DNA of 64,000 bases from Odoribacter splanchnicus DSM 20712 (GTDB taxonomy: Bacteria; Bacteroidota; Bacteroidia; Bacteroidales; Marinifilaceae): assembly GCF_000190535.1 (NCBI RefSeq), contig NC_015160.1, positions 3,534,001 to 3,598,000 on the forward strand, written 5' to 3'. A program made the position numbers and the translations under genes. Numbering within the stretch: position 1 is the stretch's first letter; the number at the start of each line of letters is the position of its first letter. Below are positions 1 through 9,488 of the stretch, in pieces. The notes under the pieces were generated by a model. That model ran no database searches and was not told where the DNA came from. It saw nothing but the letters and a program-made list of their open reading frames with translations.

Positions 1-330
1 ACGACGACCTATATGCATTTGTCCCGATTCGAAAAGGGAATCAAAGTAGGGGTAGATGTTGCCCAGAAGCAGGTCATCGGATATGTCGGGGCTACCGGTC
101 TGGCCACAGGCCCGCATTTGGATTTCAGGGTATATGAAAACGGTAAGCCGATCAATCCGCTGACAATCAAATCACAACCTCAGAAAACATTGAAAGACGG
201 AGATTTGAATCGGTATGAGGTCGTCAGGGATTCGGTTATCCGCATGTTGACTCTTATTCCGGATGTCCGGCAGGAAAATACAGAAATACCTGTCGATACA
301 ACCGTTTTTGAAGATAATGAATCAATATAA
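1..330 (+). CDS. Peptidase M23 (LytM-type) protein, C-terminal part
   Basis: The frame is open from base 1, so this is the 3' end of a gene starting before the window. The visible 110 residues hold the end of an M23 metallopeptidase domain: YMHLSRF near the left edge and GATGLATGPHLDFRV about 25 residues later. This family cleaves peptide cross-bridges of peptidoglycan in the envelope, or activates amidases when degenerate. The last motif reads HLD where the textbook M23 zinc motif is HLH, so one zinc ligand may be Asp or the enzyme may be inactive. About 60 residues after the domain are not recognised. The stop overlaps the convergent DUF58 gene by 9 bp. Confidence 0.85.
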   Translation, partial: TTTYMHLSRFEKGIKVGVDVAQKQVIGYVGATGLATGPHLDFRVYENGKPINPLTIKSQPQKTLKDGDLNRYEVVRDSVIRMLTLIPDVRQENTEIPVDTTVFEDNESI

Positions 331-1242
331 TTTGCTGCGTTTTAACAGGTAGGGGAATAATACTTCGTGGAATTCCCGGTCGATGTCGGCTTCGACAAAG
401 TCGATCCGGAGTTGTCCGCAACGTAGTTTTAGTTCCTGGTAAAATTCGGCCATTTTCTGCTTATAAGTCTCCCGGATTTCATTTGGAGAAAATTTGATTT
501 CCCGGCCGCTTTCCAGATCGATAAAGAGATGGGGGCGGTTCGAAAATTCGAATGCTTCTTCCATCCGTTTGTCTTTGACGTGAAAGAGGATCACCTCGTG
601 TTTATTATAGCAGAGGTGTTGGAGAGCTGAAAAGAGTTCTTCCGTATCTCCGTTCGAAAACATATCGGTGAAAATAACGACCAGCGCTCTTTTTTGTATG
701 GTATCCGCCAGTTGGTGGAGCACCTGGGCTGTCGATGTGGGTTTGTTCAGGGAAACCGAATGATTTTGCAGAATCTCCTGAAGGTGGGCGTACATCGTCT
801 GTATGTGGGTGCTGTTCGATTTTGCATCCGTCAACACTTCGATCCGGTCCGAGAACAGACATAATCCCGAAGCATCCCGTTGTTTCCGGAGCAGGTGAAT
901 CAAGGCTGCTGCACAATAAACCGAAAACCGGAGCTTAGAGACTTTCGCCGACGGATAAGGAAACAACATCGAAGAAGAAGTATCCAGCACCAGATACGAC
1001 CGTAAATTCGTCTCTTCTTCGAATTGTTTGACGAATAACTTCTCTGTCCGGGCATAAAGCTTCCAGTCGACGTGTTTGGTCGATTCTCCGGTATTGTATA
1101 CCCGGTGTTCGGCAAATTCTACAGAAAAACCATGATAAGGACTCCGGTGCAAACCGGTGATAAAACCAGCAACAATCTGAGAAGCAATGAATTCGAGATT
1201 ATCGAATTGTTCATAGCGGATAATATCTTCGAGCTTGTTCAT
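322..1242 (-). CDS. DUF58 domain protein (VWA-like)
   Basis: A 306-residue soluble protein. The DUF58 signature lies around residues 39-66 (HGFSVEFAEHRVYNTGES then KHVDWKLYART). A VWA-like metal site DTSSSM follows at about residues 87-92, which is an intact DxSxS MIDAS motif. DUF58 proteins usually partner MoxR AAA+ ATPases, but no moxR lies next to this copy in the window; a second DUF58 gene sits with moxR at 16,070. The frame stays open upstream to 1329, but that part would run through the trxA terminator hairpin, so the ATG at 1242 (MNKLEDIIRYEQ) is chosen. The exact role is unknown; envelope or chaperone-like functions are proposed for the family. Confidence 0.85.
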   Translation of the reverse strand: MNKLEDIIRYEQFDNLEFIASQIVAGFITGLHRSPYHGFSVEFAEHRVYNTGESTKHVDWKLYARTEKLFVKQFEEETNLRSYLVLDTSSSMLFPYPSAKVSKLRFSVYCAAALIHLLRKQRDASGLCLFSDRIEVLTDAKSNSTHIQTMYAHLQEILQNHSVSLNKPTSTAQVLHQLADTIQKRALVVIFTDMFSNGDTEELFSALQHLCYNKHEVILFHVKDKRMEEAFEFSNRPHLFIDLESGREIKFSPNEIRETYKQKMAEFYQELKLRCGQLRIDFVEADIDREFHEVLFPYLLKRSKLY

Positions 1243-1291
1243 GGCTATAAACCTGAAAAGATAAAGAAAAGGCTTTAGAGCAACGATTAAA

Positions 1292-1326
1292 AAAATTGAG
1301 AATCGGATTTTTCGATTCTCAATTTT
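1292..1326 (-). terminator. Rho-independent terminator of trxA
   Basis: Perfect 14-bp inverted repeat: aaaattgagaatcg at 1292-1305 and its complement at 1313-1326, with a 7-nt loop. It lies 8 bp after the trxA stop on the minus strand and the stem runs into a T-rich tract, as in an intrinsic terminator. It separates trxA from the DUF58 gene. Confidence 0.85.
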
Positions 1327-1333
1327 CAATTAT

Positions 1334-1651
1334 TTAAAGAAGTTTGTTGATTTTCTCGACCAGTGAATTCTTAGGTACTGCACCTACTTGTTTATCAGCA
1401 ACTTTACCGTCTTTAAAGAACAGGATAGTCGGGATGTTACGGATACCGAATTTAGCTGCTGTGCTTGGGCTGCCGTCGACGTCAACCTTAGCAACGGTAA
1501 TTTTTCCTGCAAATTCTTCAGAGATTTCTTCAACAATGGGAAGCATCATTTTACATGGTCCACACCATTCTGCCCAGAAATCGACCAGGACAGGTTGTGC
1601 TGATTTCAGTACAACCTCTTCAAAATTAGAATCATTAACTGCTATTGCCAT
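1334..1651 (-). CDS. trxA: Thioredoxin
   Basis: A 105-residue protein, the usual length of a stand-alone cytoplasmic thioredoxin. The redox motif WCGPC is at residues 29-33, preceded by VLVDFWAE; the cis-proline region is RNIPTILFF and the C-terminal part holds a GAVPK segment. It reduces protein disulfides and supplies electrons to enzymes such as ribonucleotide reductase, after reduction by thioredoxin reductase (not in the window). There is no signal peptide, so it is cytoplasmic. It lies downstream of dnaE on the same strand with a 105-bp gap and ends in its own strong terminator hairpin. Confidence 0.97.
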   Translation of the reverse strand: MAIAVNDSNFEEVVLKSAQPVLVDFWAEWCGPCKMMLPIVEEISEEFAGKITVAKVDVDGSPSTAAKFGIRNIPTILFFKDGKVADKQVGAVPKNSLVEKINKLL

Positions 1652-1756
1652 AGTATTTATCTTTTAAAAGTTGGTATTTCCATTTTGCTCCGCTAAGTTA
1701 CAACAATTTTATTGTATACGAAGTATTCATCTTATAATAGAACGTTAAAATTTATC

Positions 1757-4700
1757 CTAGTTGATCTTCATTTTGATCGAATCGTTGTTTTCGAAATATT
1801 CGTACAATTCCCGGGAACGCCTGATCTTACAAGTGCGGGAGAACATTTTGACACTGTTTCCCTGACGGTCGAACAGCATGAAATTCAGAGGAATATCGTT
1901 TTGTGCCGTTACCGGTTCTTCAAAATTCTCCGGATCGCTGTTCTTCTGTGTCCTTTGTTCGGCCGCTTTCTGCTGGGCTTCTTTATAACTCTCGCTGTTC
2001 ACATCGGTTGTAAAGAGCTCGTGTATTTCAGTGACCGTTTCCAGGGTCAGTTTTTCAATATCGACCTGTAAAGTGATCGAACGGATTGCATTTTCGGTCA
2101 GTGCTTCCAATAAGCCCACTTTTTGAATGGTGAAAGTAAGCTCGTTTCCTTCTTTACCCCATTTGGGCCCTACTTTCCCTTTCACATAAATCGCCGTCTC
2201 GTCGATAAAGTATTGCCGGAAATCGGTATAATCTTTTCCGAAGAAAGCCAGTTCGTAAGTGCCGCTGAAATCCTCCAGGGTCAGGATACCGAAGTCTTTC
2301 CCGGTTTTGGTTTTACCTTCCCGTTTGGCGGTAATGATACCGGCGATATTGATTTCTTTGCCTTTAAAAGTTTCAAGGCCGCTGTTGAGTTCTTCTACCG
2401 GCGTGCAAAGCAACTGCATTTCCAGTTTATAAGGATCGAGGGGATGGGAGGTCAGGTAAATACCGATCAGCTCTTTTTCTTTTTTCGATTTCTCATAGTC
2501 GTGCCAGGGTTCGCAGTCGGGGATATTCGGTTTGGTGACTTCGAAGCCGTCCAGTTCGCCGAATAGGGTGGCTTGCAGGTTCATGGAATCCTGCTGGTTT
2601 TTCTGGCCGTAGTTCACCAGGTTATCCAGTACTGTGGTCGTTGCGTCTACCAGGTGCAGGTATTGGGCCCGGTGGTATCCGAAACTGTCCAGTCCGCCGG
2701 CAGTAACCAGGTTTTCGATTGTTTTCTTATTGACCGATTTATAGTCGATTCGTTCGAAGAAATCGTATACATCTTTATAAGGTCCGTTTTTCTCCCGTTC
2801 TTCGATGATTTTTTCTACGGCAGCTTCACCCACTCCCTTGATGGCGGCCATTCCGAAACGGATCTGGCCATGTGAGTTTACGGTAAAGTCATTGTAAGAT
2901 TCGTTGACATCCGGCGCCAGTACACTCAACCCCATTCGCTTACATTCGTCCATGAAAACCGTTACTTTGGTGATGTCCGAGAGGTTGTTGCTTAAGTTGG
3001 CTGCCATGAATTCTGCCGGATAATGGGCTTTCAGGAAACCGGTTTGATAAGCGATGTAGGCGTAACAAACGGAATGCGATTTGTTGAAGGCATAAGAAGC
3101 GAAAGCCTCCCAGTCTCCCCAGATTTTGTTGACCAGTTCTTCGACATCTTTTCCTTTTTCTTTGGCTCCCTGGACAAAATCGGGATTGTTTTTACAACCT
3201 TCGACGAATTTGCCTTTCAATTCCGCCAGCAATTCGAACTTCTTTTTACCCATAGCTTTACGGAGGGTATCCGATTGTCCCCGGGTGAACAGTCCCAGGG
3301 CCCGGGATTGGAGCATCACCTGTTCCTGGTAGACGGTAATGCCGTAAGTGTCTTTCAGGTAGGGCTCCATCATCGGATGGTCGTATTCAATGGGTTCTTC
3401 GCCGTGTTTGCGCCGGATGAAGGAAGGGATATACTCCATAGGCCCCGGACGATACAGGGCGTTCATGGCTACCAGGTCCTCGAAACGGTTGGGCTGGAGG
3501 GCGCGGAGGTGTTTTTTCATTCCGGGCGACTCGAACTGGAACAGCCCGGTGGTATCTCCGCGGGTGAAAAGCTTGAAGGTTTCTTCGTCGTCCAGGGGAA
3601 TTTCGTTTTCATTCAGGACGATATGTTTCGATTTTTTGATATTGTCGAGACAAGTCTTGATGATCGAGAGGGTACGTAAACCCAGAAAGTCCATTTTGAT
3701 CAGCCCGATCGGTTCCACGAAATGCCCGTCGTATTGGGTAGTCATCAGACTTTCTCCTTCGGTAGGCATGATCGGGATATGATCGGTGAGCGGATCCCGG
3801 CTGATGAGGATACCACAGGCATGTACTCCGGTTTGACGGATAGAACCTTCGAGGGTCTCGGCAAATTGTATTGTTTTGGAAATCAGTGGATTAAGAGATT
3901 GCTTCTCTTTCTCGAGATCCGGGTTTTCCTTATAAGCTTTTTTCAGAGTCATTTTCGGAGCTTCCGGAACCATTTTAGCCAGCCGGTTGGCTTCCGATAA
4001 TTCCAGTTTCAATACCCGGGCTACGTCTTTAATGGCCATTTTGGCGGCCATACTGCCGAAGGTTACGATGTGCGACACTTTGTCGGCTCCGTATTTCTCC
4101 GTTACCCACTCCAGTACCTGTTGCCGTCCCGCATCATCGAAATCCACATCGATATCGGGCAGGGAAATACGGTCGGGATTCAGAAAACGCTCGAACAGCA
4201 GATCATATTTTATAGGGTCGATATTCGTGATACCCAGGCAATAGGCGACGGCACTACCGGCAGCCGATCCACGTCCCGGTCCTACAATTACGCCCATATC
4301 CCGGGCAGCCCGGATAAAGTCCTGCACGATCAGGAAGTAACCCGGGAAACCCATGGTCTTCATGATATGCAGCTCGAAGATAATGCGTTCCATGATCTCG
4401 GGAGACGGATTTTCACCATAGCGTTTCACAACCCCTTTCATGGTCAGCTCTTTCAGATAGTCGGCTTCCAGTTTGATACGATATAAACGGTCGTATCCGC
4501 CCAGTTTTTTGATTTTTTTGTTGGCTTCTTCTTCGGTGAGTACGACATTTCCTTTCTCGTCGCGGGTGAATTCGTTGAAGAGGTCTTCCTGGGAAAATTT
4601 TTGCCGGTATTCTTCTTCCGTACCGAGTTCGGGGGGAATAGGAAAAACGGGCATCAAAGGATCGGAGTCCAGTTCGTATTCCTCGACTTTATCGGTGATC

Positions 4701-5521
4701 TCCTGAGTGTTTTCGATGGCTTCGGGCAGATCAGGGAAAAGGTCGATCATTTCCTGGGTGGTTTTAAACCATTCCTGACGGGTATACCGCATCCGGGTCG
4801 GATCGTCGATGTCTTTCCGGGTGTTCAGGCAAATCAGCAGATCATGGGCTTCGGCATCTTCTTCATTGAGAAAATGTACGTCGTTGGTGGCGATAAGTTT
4901 GATATTCAGTTTCCTGGCTATTTTGATTTTCTCCTGAATACAGCGTTGCTGATTGTCGTAAATCTCGGCTCTTTGTTTGGGATCCGCTGCCGGATGGCGC
5001 ATCACTTCCAGGTAATAATCTTCGCCGAACAGATTTTTGTACCATAGAGCTGCTTTTTCAGCTCCTTCCAGATCACCGGCCATGATTTTCTGATCGATTT
5101 CTCCTCCCAGGCAAGCCGAGGAAATGATCAATCCCTCATGATGTTTTTCGAGCTGGGTTTTATCGATACGGGGACGGTAGTAGAAACCGTCGCAAAAAGC
5201 CGTCGAACAGAGCTTGACGAGATTGAGGTAACCGGTGAGGTTTTTGGCCAGAATAATCAGGTGTTCCCCCGACCGGTCGATCGGTTTTTCTTTATTATAT
5301 AAGGATACCCGTGCGACATAGGCTTCACACCCTAAAATGGGTTTGATCCCTTTTTGCCGGCAGGTGTCGTAAAACAACTTTATCCCGAACATATTGCCGT
5401 GGTCGGTCAGTGCTAGTGCGGTCTGACCGTCGGCTTTGGCTTTTTCGATCAGGCCTGGAATACTGGCTGCTCCGTCGAGAATAGAATATTGCGAGTGGAC
5501 GTGAAAGTGGGTAAACTGCAT
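1757..5521 (-). CDS. dnaE: DNA polymerase III alpha subunit
   Basis: A 1254-residue replicative polymerase of the DnaE1 type. The N-terminal PHP domain begins FTHFHVHSQYSILDG and continues with TDHGNMFG. The palm contains GPGRGSAAGSAVAYCLGI and the catalytic-aspartate segment LPDIDVDFDD. A helix-hairpin-helix region (GMAAIKGVGEAAVEKI) and a C-terminal OB-fold nucleic-acid-binding segment (INIAGIITAKRE) follow. It forms the core of the replicative holoenzyme with the sliding clamp. The start ATG at 5521 begins directly at the PHP domain. purN lies 30 bp upstream on the same strand, so the two are probably cotranscribed. Several long antisense frames across this gene are treated as shadows. Confidence 0.98.
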   Translation of the reverse strand: MQFTHFHVHSQYSILDGAASIPGLIEKAKADGQTALALTDHGNMFGIKLFYDTCRQKGIKPILGCEAYVARVSLYNKEKPIDRSGEHLIILAKNLTGYLNLVKLCSTAFCDGFYYRPRIDKTQLEKHHEGLIISSACLGGEIDQKIMAGDLEGAEKAALWYKNLFGEDYYLEVMRHPAADPKQRAEIYDNQQRCIQEKIKIARKLNIKLIATNDVHFLNEEDAEAHDLLICLNTRKDIDDPTRMRYTRQEWFKTTQEMIDLFPDLPEAIENTQEITDKVEEYELDSDPLMPVFPIPPELGTEEEYRQKFSQEDLFNEFTRDEKGNVVLTEEEANKKIKKLGGYDRLYRIKLEADYLKELTMKGVVKRYGENPSPEIMERIIFELHIMKTMGFPGYFLIVQDFIRAARDMGVIVGPGRGSAAGSAVAYCLGITNIDPIKYDLLFERFLNPDRISLPDIDVDFDDAGRQQVLEWVTEKYGADKVSHIVTFGSMAAKMAIKDVARVLKLELSEANRLAKMVPEAPKMTLKKAYKENPDLEKEKQSLNPLISKTIQFAETLEGSIRQTGVHACGILISRDPLTDHIPIMPTEGESLMTTQYDGHFVEPIGLIKMDFLGLRTLSIIKTCLDNIKKSKHIVLNENEIPLDDEETFKLFTRGDTTGLFQFESPGMKKHLRALQPNRFEDLVAMNALYRPGPMEYIPSFIRRKHGEEPIEYDHPMMEPYLKDTYGITVYQEQVMLQSRALGLFTRGQSDTLRKAMGKKKFELLAELKGKFVEGCKNNPDFVQGAKEKGKDVEELVNKIWGDWEAFASYAFNKSHSVCYAYIAYQTGFLKAHYPAEFMAANLSNNLSDITKVTVFMDECKRMGLSVLAPDVNESYNDFTVNSHGQIRFGMAAIKGVGEAAVEKIIEEREKNGPYKDVYDFFERIDYKSVNKKTIENLVTAGGLDSFGYHRAQYLHLVDATTTVLDNLVNYGQKNQQDSMNLQATLFGELDGFEVTKPNIPDCEPWHDYEKSKKEKELIGIYLTSHPLDPYKLEMQLLCTPVEELNSGLETFKGKEINIAGIITAKREGKTKTGKDFGILTLEDFSGTYELAFFGKDYTDFRQYFIDETAIYVKGKVGPKWGKEGNELTFTIQKVGLLEALTENAIRSITLQVDIEKLTLETVTEIHELFTTDVNSESYKEAQQKAAEQRTQKNSDPENFEEPVTAQNDIPLNFMLFDRQGNSVKMFSRTCKIRRSRELYEYFENNDSIKMKIN

Positions 5522-5551
5522 GGACTGTGATTTACAAGCTGAGATTAAAAA

Positions 5552-6121
5552 TTATAATTTTTTCAGGGTGTCTTCGATCACCCGGGGAAAGTGACGGTAT
5601 TCCAATTCATGTACCCGGGCGGCAAGGTCGTCGGGGGTGTCTGTCGGGAGCACCGGGCATTTGGCCTGAAAGATGATAGCGCCCTGGTCGTAGTGATCAT
5701 TGACATAATGAATGGTGATGCCGCTTTCCTTTTCGCCGGCTGCAATAACGGCCTCGTGCACATGGTGTCCGTACATGCCTTTACCGCCATAGGCCGGAAG
5801 AAGGGCCGGATGGATGTTGACGATTTTGTTCGGCCAGGCTGCGGTGATAAAAGAGGGCATTAGCCATAAAAAGCCGGCTAATACGATAAAATCGATCTCC
5901 TGTTCCTGGAGCTGGCGGAATACTTTGTCCGGATTCCGGAACTCTTCCCGGTTGAAAACAAAAGTTGGAATACGGTATTTTTTAGCCCGTTCCAGAACAT
6001 AAGCATCCGGGACATTACAAAAGACAGATTTTACGCAGAATTGCGGTTTTTGAGCAAAATATTGAATGATATTTTCAGCGTTAGAACCTGATCCTGAGGC
6101 AAATATTGCTATTTTTTTCAT
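5552..6121 (-). CDS. purN: Phosphoribosylglycinamide formyltransferase
   Basis: A 189-residue enzyme that transfers a formyl group from 10-formyl-tetrahydrofolate to GAR, the third step of purine synthesis. The N-terminal phosphate loop reads IAIFASGSGSNAENI. The active-site segment is NIHPALLPAYGGKGMYGHHVHEAV, with the catalytic Asn and His, followed by SGITIHYVNDHYDQGAIIFQ, which contains the catalytic Asp region. Length is normal for PurN. It is the first gene of the minus-strand group purN-dnaE-trxA and is divergent from acpP; the 173 bp between them should hold both promoters. Confidence 0.96.
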   Translation of the reverse strand: MKKIAIFASGSGSNAENIIQYFAQKPQFCVKSVFCNVPDAYVLERAKKYRIPTFVFNREEFRNPDKVFRQLQEQEIDFIVLAGFLWLMPSFITAAWPNKIVNIHPALLPAYGGKGMYGHHVHEAVIAAGEKESGITIHYVNDHYDQGAIIFQAKCPVLPTDTPDDLAARVHELEYRHFPRVIEDTLKKL

Positions 6122-6182
6122 GGTGTAAGCATTTAAAAATCAAGACGATAAAGGTAATAAAAGTTTATTCTTGGCAAAAAAT

Positions 6183-6213
6183 TTTTTAGTGAAAAAAATA
6201 AAGTCTAAATTTG
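6183..6213 (+). promoter_or_regulatory. Probable promoter of the acpP-fabF-rnc operon
   Basis: TAAATTTG at 6206-6213 fits the Bacteroidales -7 consensus TAnnTTTG exactly. TTTT at 6183-6186 lies 19 bp upstream where TTTG/TTG is expected. Transcription would start near 6220, giving a leader of about 75 nt before acpP. Confidence 0.6.
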
Positions 6214-6294
6214 CCATCTGAATTTAGATAATTATGCAAATCTTGTTGCATAGAGTGTTAAAGTAAAAAGAATGTCTAATTAAAATTTTAAGCT

Positions 6295-6531
6295 ATGTCT
6301 GACATTACTGAAAGAGTACAACGGATTATTGAAGAGAAATTAGGTGTAGATGCATCAGAAGTTAAACCCGAAGCTACCTTCACAAATGATCTGGGTGCCG
6401 ACTCTTTGGATACTGTTGAGCTGATTATGGAACTGGAAAAAGAATTCAATATTACTATTCCGGATGATCAAGCAGAAAAAATTGTTACTGTAGGTGATGC
6501 TATCTCTTACGTGGAAGCTAACGCAAAGTAA
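6295..6531 (+). CDS. acpP: Acyl carrier protein
   Basis: A 78-residue acidic four-helix protein with the phosphopantetheine site [17 protein letters not shown]; the modified serine is Ser37. It carries growing acyl chains in type II fatty acid synthesis in the cytoplasm. It is followed after 15 bp by fabF, the classic arrangement, and then by rnc. Length and charge are those of housekeeping ACP, unlike the two divergent carrier proteins inside the polysaccharide locus at 32,514 and 35,940. Confidence 0.98.
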   Translation: MSDITERVQRIIEEKLGVDASEVKPEATFTNDLGADSLDTVELIMELEKEFNITIPDDQAEKIVTVGDAISYVEANAK

Positions 6532-6546
6532 TTTAATATTGTTTTT

Positions 6547-7785
6547 ATGGATTTGAAACGAGTAGTAATTACAGGTCTTGGAACAATCAACCCTTTAGGT
6601 CATAATGTGCCTGAGTTTTGGGACAATTTATTGAAAGGCGTCAGTGGCGCCGGTCCTATTACTCGTTTCGATGCATCAAAATTCCGCACACAGTTTGCTT
6701 GTGAGGTGAAAAATTACGAACCGACCGAATATTTCGATAAGAAAGAAGTTCGGAAGATGGATCTTTATACTCAATTCGGTATCATCGCTGCAAGAGAGGC
6801 GCTTAAAGATTCGGGTTTGGACCTGGAAACAGCGAACAAAAAGCGGATAGGTGTAATATGGGGAGCAGGAATCGGTGGCTTGCAGACTTTTTTCGAAGAG
6901 TGTGATACTTTCTCGAAAGGAGATGGTACGCCTCGATTCAATCCTTTTTTTATACCTAAGATGATCGCTAACATGGGAGGAGCTATGATCGCTATAGAAA
7001 ACGGATTGAAAGGTCCGAACTATACGACGGTCTCTGCATGTGCATCGTCGGCTCACGCTATTGTTGATGCATTGAACTTAATTCGCTTAGGAAAAGCTGA
7101 TGCCATTGTTGCCGGTGGTTCTGAAGCTGCTGTCACCGTTCCTGGTGTAGGTGGTTTCAATTCGATGAAAGCCCTTTCAACCCGCAACGATGACCCGAAG
7201 ACAGCTTCCCGTCCTTTCGATGCAGACCGGGATGGTTTTGTGATCGGTGAAGGTGGAGCTGCCCTGATTCTTGAAGAGTATGAACATGCTGTGGCCAGAG
7301 GTGCACATATCTATGCAGAGATTGCAGGGGGTGCCGGAAACTGCGACGCTTATCATATGACCGCTCCGGATCCGGACGGGGCCTATGAAGTGATGTTGCT
7401 GGCTCTTGAAGATGCAGGTATGAAACCCGAAGATATCGATTATATCAATGTACACGGTACTTCGACCGGGTTGGGAGATATCTCCGAACCGACAGCTATC
7501 CTGAAAGCGTTTGGCGAGCATGCTTACAAGTTGAATATCAGTTCTACGAAATCTATGACAGGTCACCTTTTGGGGGCTGCGGGTGCTGTAGAAGCGATCG
7601 CTTGTACGTTGGCTGTAAAGAATGATATTGTTCCTCCGACGATTAATTTCCATACTTTGGCTCCGGAGCTCGATCCGAAATTGAATTTTACGTTCAACGA
7701 GCCGCAAAAGAGGGAAGTGAAAGTGGCCATAAGTAATACTTTTGGCTTCGGTGGACACAATGCATGTGTCGTAATCAAAAAATAA
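6547..7785 (+). CDS. fabF: Beta-ketoacyl-ACP synthase II
   Basis: A 412-residue elongating condensing enzyme (KAS II), full length for FabF. The nucleophile is in TTVSACASSAHAI, and the two catalytic histidines lie in NVHGTSTGLGD and KSMTGHLLGAAGA, giving the Cys-His-His triad of KAS I/II. The glycine-rich FGFGGHNA motif closes the C terminus. It elongates acyl-ACP with malonyl-ACP in the cytoplasm. It follows acpP by 15 bp and precedes rnc by 24 bp, so the three form one operon. The antisense frames inside it are not treated as genes. Confidence 0.98.
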   Translation: MDLKRVVITGLGTINPLGHNVPEFWDNLLKGVSGAGPITRFDASKFRTQFACEVKNYEPTEYFDKKEVRKMDLYTQFGIIAAREALKDSGLDLETANKKRIGVIWGAGIGGLQTFFEECDTFSKGDGTPRFNPFFIPKMIANMGGAMIAIENGLKGPNYTTVSACASSAHAIVDALNLIRLGKADAIVAGGSEAAVTVPGVGGFNSMKALSTRNDDPKTASRPFDADRDGFVIGEGGAALILEEYEHAVARGAHIYAEIAGGAGNCDAYHMTAPDPDGAYEVMLLALEDAGMKPEDIDYINVHGTSTGLGDISEPTAILKAFGEHAYKLNISSTKSMTGHLLGAAGAVEAIACTLAVKNDIVPPTINFHTLAPELDPKLNFTFNEPQKREVKVAISNTFGFGGHNACVVIKK

Positions 7786-7809
7786 TCACATACTAAATTC
7801 TTTAGGGCT

Positions 7810-8550
7810 GTGATTAGGCAAATCATTCAATCCATAAGACTTTACCTGAATCGTAACGGGAAGTTTTATGGATTGTCTATTTCTCAGATCGGCTTTGTGC
7901 CCAACAATAAGAGTCTGTATCGTTTAGCTCTGCTGCATAAGTCGGCATCGAAGATGACTTCCAAAGGGGTTGTGCTCAATTACGAACGTCTGGAGTTTTT
8001 AGGAGATGCCGTTCTGGGAGCTATTGTCGCTGAATTATTGTATAAATTCTTTCCTAAAAAGGACGAAGGTTTTCTTACCCGTGTCCGTTCTAAAGTAGTC
8101 AGCCGCGAATCTTTGAATGAATTGGCCATTAATATCGGTCTGGATAAAGCTGTCGTCGCAAAATCGGATATCTCCCGGAATAAGCATATTTACGGAGATG
8201 TATTCGAAGCTTTTATCGGGGCGATGTTTCTGGATCAGGGATTCGTTAATACCAAACGGTTTATCGAGAAGTTTATCTTTCCCAATTTCTTCGATATCAA
8301 AGATCTGGTGACGATCGACACCAACTACAAAAGCCGCCTGATCGAATGGGGACAAAAAAATAAAGTCGATATCCATTTCCAGACAGACGAAGTGGCTCGC
8401 GGACGTCGTAAATTCTGTTGCACCGTGATGCTTAGCGAGGAAGAAAAAGGAAAAGGGGAAGGTACTTCCAAAAAAGAAGCCGAACAAAATGCGGCTAAAA
8501 TTGTTATCGATATCTTATCGAAAGAAGCTGACGGAAATATAGAAATTTAA
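7810..8550 (+). CDS. rnc: Ribonuclease III
   Basis: A 246-residue double-strand-specific endoribonuclease. The signature ERLEFLGDAVLGAIVAELL is near residues 58-76, with the second acidic catalytic segment in GDVFEAFIGAMFLDQG. A double-stranded-RNA-binding domain occupies about the last 70 residues (KSRLIEWGQKN to EAEQNAAKIVIDIL). It processes rRNA precursors and structured mRNAs. The start is GTG at 7810, 24 bp after fabF. The gene ends at a perfect inverted repeat that should also terminate efp coming the other way. Confidence 0.96.
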   Translation: MIRQIIQSIRLYLNRNGKFYGLSISQIGFVPNNKSLYRLALLHKSASKMTSKGVVLNYERLEFLGDAVLGAIVAELLYKFFPKKDEGFLTRVRSKVVSRESLNELAINIGLDKAVVAKSDISRNKHIYGDVFEAFIGAMFLDQGFVNTKRFIEKFIFPNFFDIKDLVTIDTNYKSRLIEWGQKNKVDIHFQTDEVARGRRKFCCTVMLSEEEKGKGEGTSKKEAEQNAAKIVIDILSKEADGNIEI

Positions 8551-8592
8551 GATTTACGATTTACAATCGATTCTGAACGTAAATCGTAAATC
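8551..8592. terminator. Bidirectional terminator between rnc and efp
   Basis: Perfect 14-bp inverted repeat: gatttacgatttac at 8551-8564 and its complement at 8579-8592, loop of 14 nt. It starts directly after the rnc stop and lies 11 bp from the efp stop, so it can serve both convergent genes. GC is low and the T-runs are short. Confidence 0.6.
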
Positions 8593-8603
8593 GTAATTAT
8601 GAA

Positions 8604-9170
8604 TTATCTTACTCTTTCAACATAAGAGCCATCGGCTGTCGAAATCCGGATTTTTTCTCCCATTTCAATGAACAGGGGAACCATTACTTTGGCGCCGGTT
8701 TCCACTTCTGCCGGTTTCAGTGCGGTAGATGAAGCGGTATCGCCTTTCAGGCCCGGTTCGGTATAGGTCACTTCCAACACGACACTCGGCATCAACTCGA
8801 CATACAACGGAGTTTCGGTATCGGCATGTACAACCATTTCTACTGCATCTCCTTCTTTCAGAAATTGAGGGGCATTGATCAGTTCTTCCGGGATGTTTAC
8901 CTGTTCGAAAGTCTCGGTATGCATCATCACATAGTCTTCGCCTTCTTTATACAGGAATTGATACGGACGTCTTTCGATACGGGCCGTGTCGATTTTAACT
9001 CCAGAGGTGAATGTGTTTTCAAGTATACGGCCGGTTTTTACGTTTCTCAGCTTGGTTCTCACGAATGCCGGACCTTTACCGGGTTTTACATGCTGAAACT
9101 GTACGATTGTATATAAATCGTCTTTGAATACAATACATAGTCCGTTACGGAAATCTGCTGTTGTTGCCAT
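8604..9170 (-). CDS. efp: Elongation factor P
   Basis: A 188-residue factor that binds the ribosome between the P and E sites and relieves stalling at polyproline stretches. Domain I contains the loop [19 protein letters not shown], whose tip lysine is Lys32, the position modified in many bacteria. Two OB-fold domains follow and the C terminus [11 protein letters not shown] is typical. No modification enzyme is visible nearby. It is monocistronic, with a clear promoter upstream at 9212-9242 and a shared terminator with rnc. Confidence 0.97.
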   Translation of the reverse strand: MATTADFRNGLCIVFKDDLYTIVQFQHVKPGKGPAFVRTKLRNVKTGRILENTFTSGVKIDTARIERRPYQFLYKEGEDYVMMHTETFEQVNIPEELINAPQFLKEGDAVEMVVHADTETPLYVELMPSVVLEVTYTEPGLKGDTASSTALKPAEVETGAKVMVPLFIEMGEKIRISTADGSYVERVR

Positions 9171-9211
9171 TGATTCTGTATTTTTTTGATTATAATTTTA
9201 TTTTGAGGTTG

Positions 9212-9242
9212 CAAATATAGAAAAAAGGGATCAAAATGCCAA
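9212..9242 (-). promoter_or_regulatory. Promoter of efp
   Basis: On the minus strand TATATTTG (9219-9212) matches TAnnTTTG exactly, and TTG at 9242-9240 lies 20 bp upstream. Transcription would begin near 9205, 35 nt before the efp ATG. Confidence 0.65.
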
Positions 9243-9397
9243 GTGAATCGCTTATGGATTTCATTCTGAGCTGTTTGGAGAAAACTATTTTTCAATGCAT
9301 CCGGGGGAATGTCGTTCGTTTGCGTTGGATTGTGTGAAATAATACTGGCTATTTTGAAAAGTGAAATAGATGTAATTTAACTAAGGAAGAGTTTTGA

Positions 9398-9439
9398 AAT
9401 GACCCCTAAAAGTTTTGTATCCAACTTTTAGGGGTCATT
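9398..9439. terminator. Long hairpin downstream of the DUF5684 gene
   Basis: A perfect 17-bp inverted repeat, aatgacccctaaaagtt at 9398-9414 and its complement at 9423-9439, with an 8-nt loop. It lies in the 318-bp gap between efp and the DUF5684 gene. On the minus strand it would follow the DUF5684 stop by 50 bp, but no good T-tract follows, so a terminator role is only likely. The rest of the gap holds the efp promoter and nothing else recognised. Confidence 0.5.
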
Positions 9440-9488
9440 CCCAAAATTTTACTTTTCTGCCAGCCTTTTTTATTATGGCTCCGAAAGA

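Noticed and set aside
2123-5047. Several open frames of 60-218 codons on the strand opposite dnaE
   Set aside because: They are antisense to a strongly conserved polymerase gene and show no protein family pattern; long shadow frames are common there.
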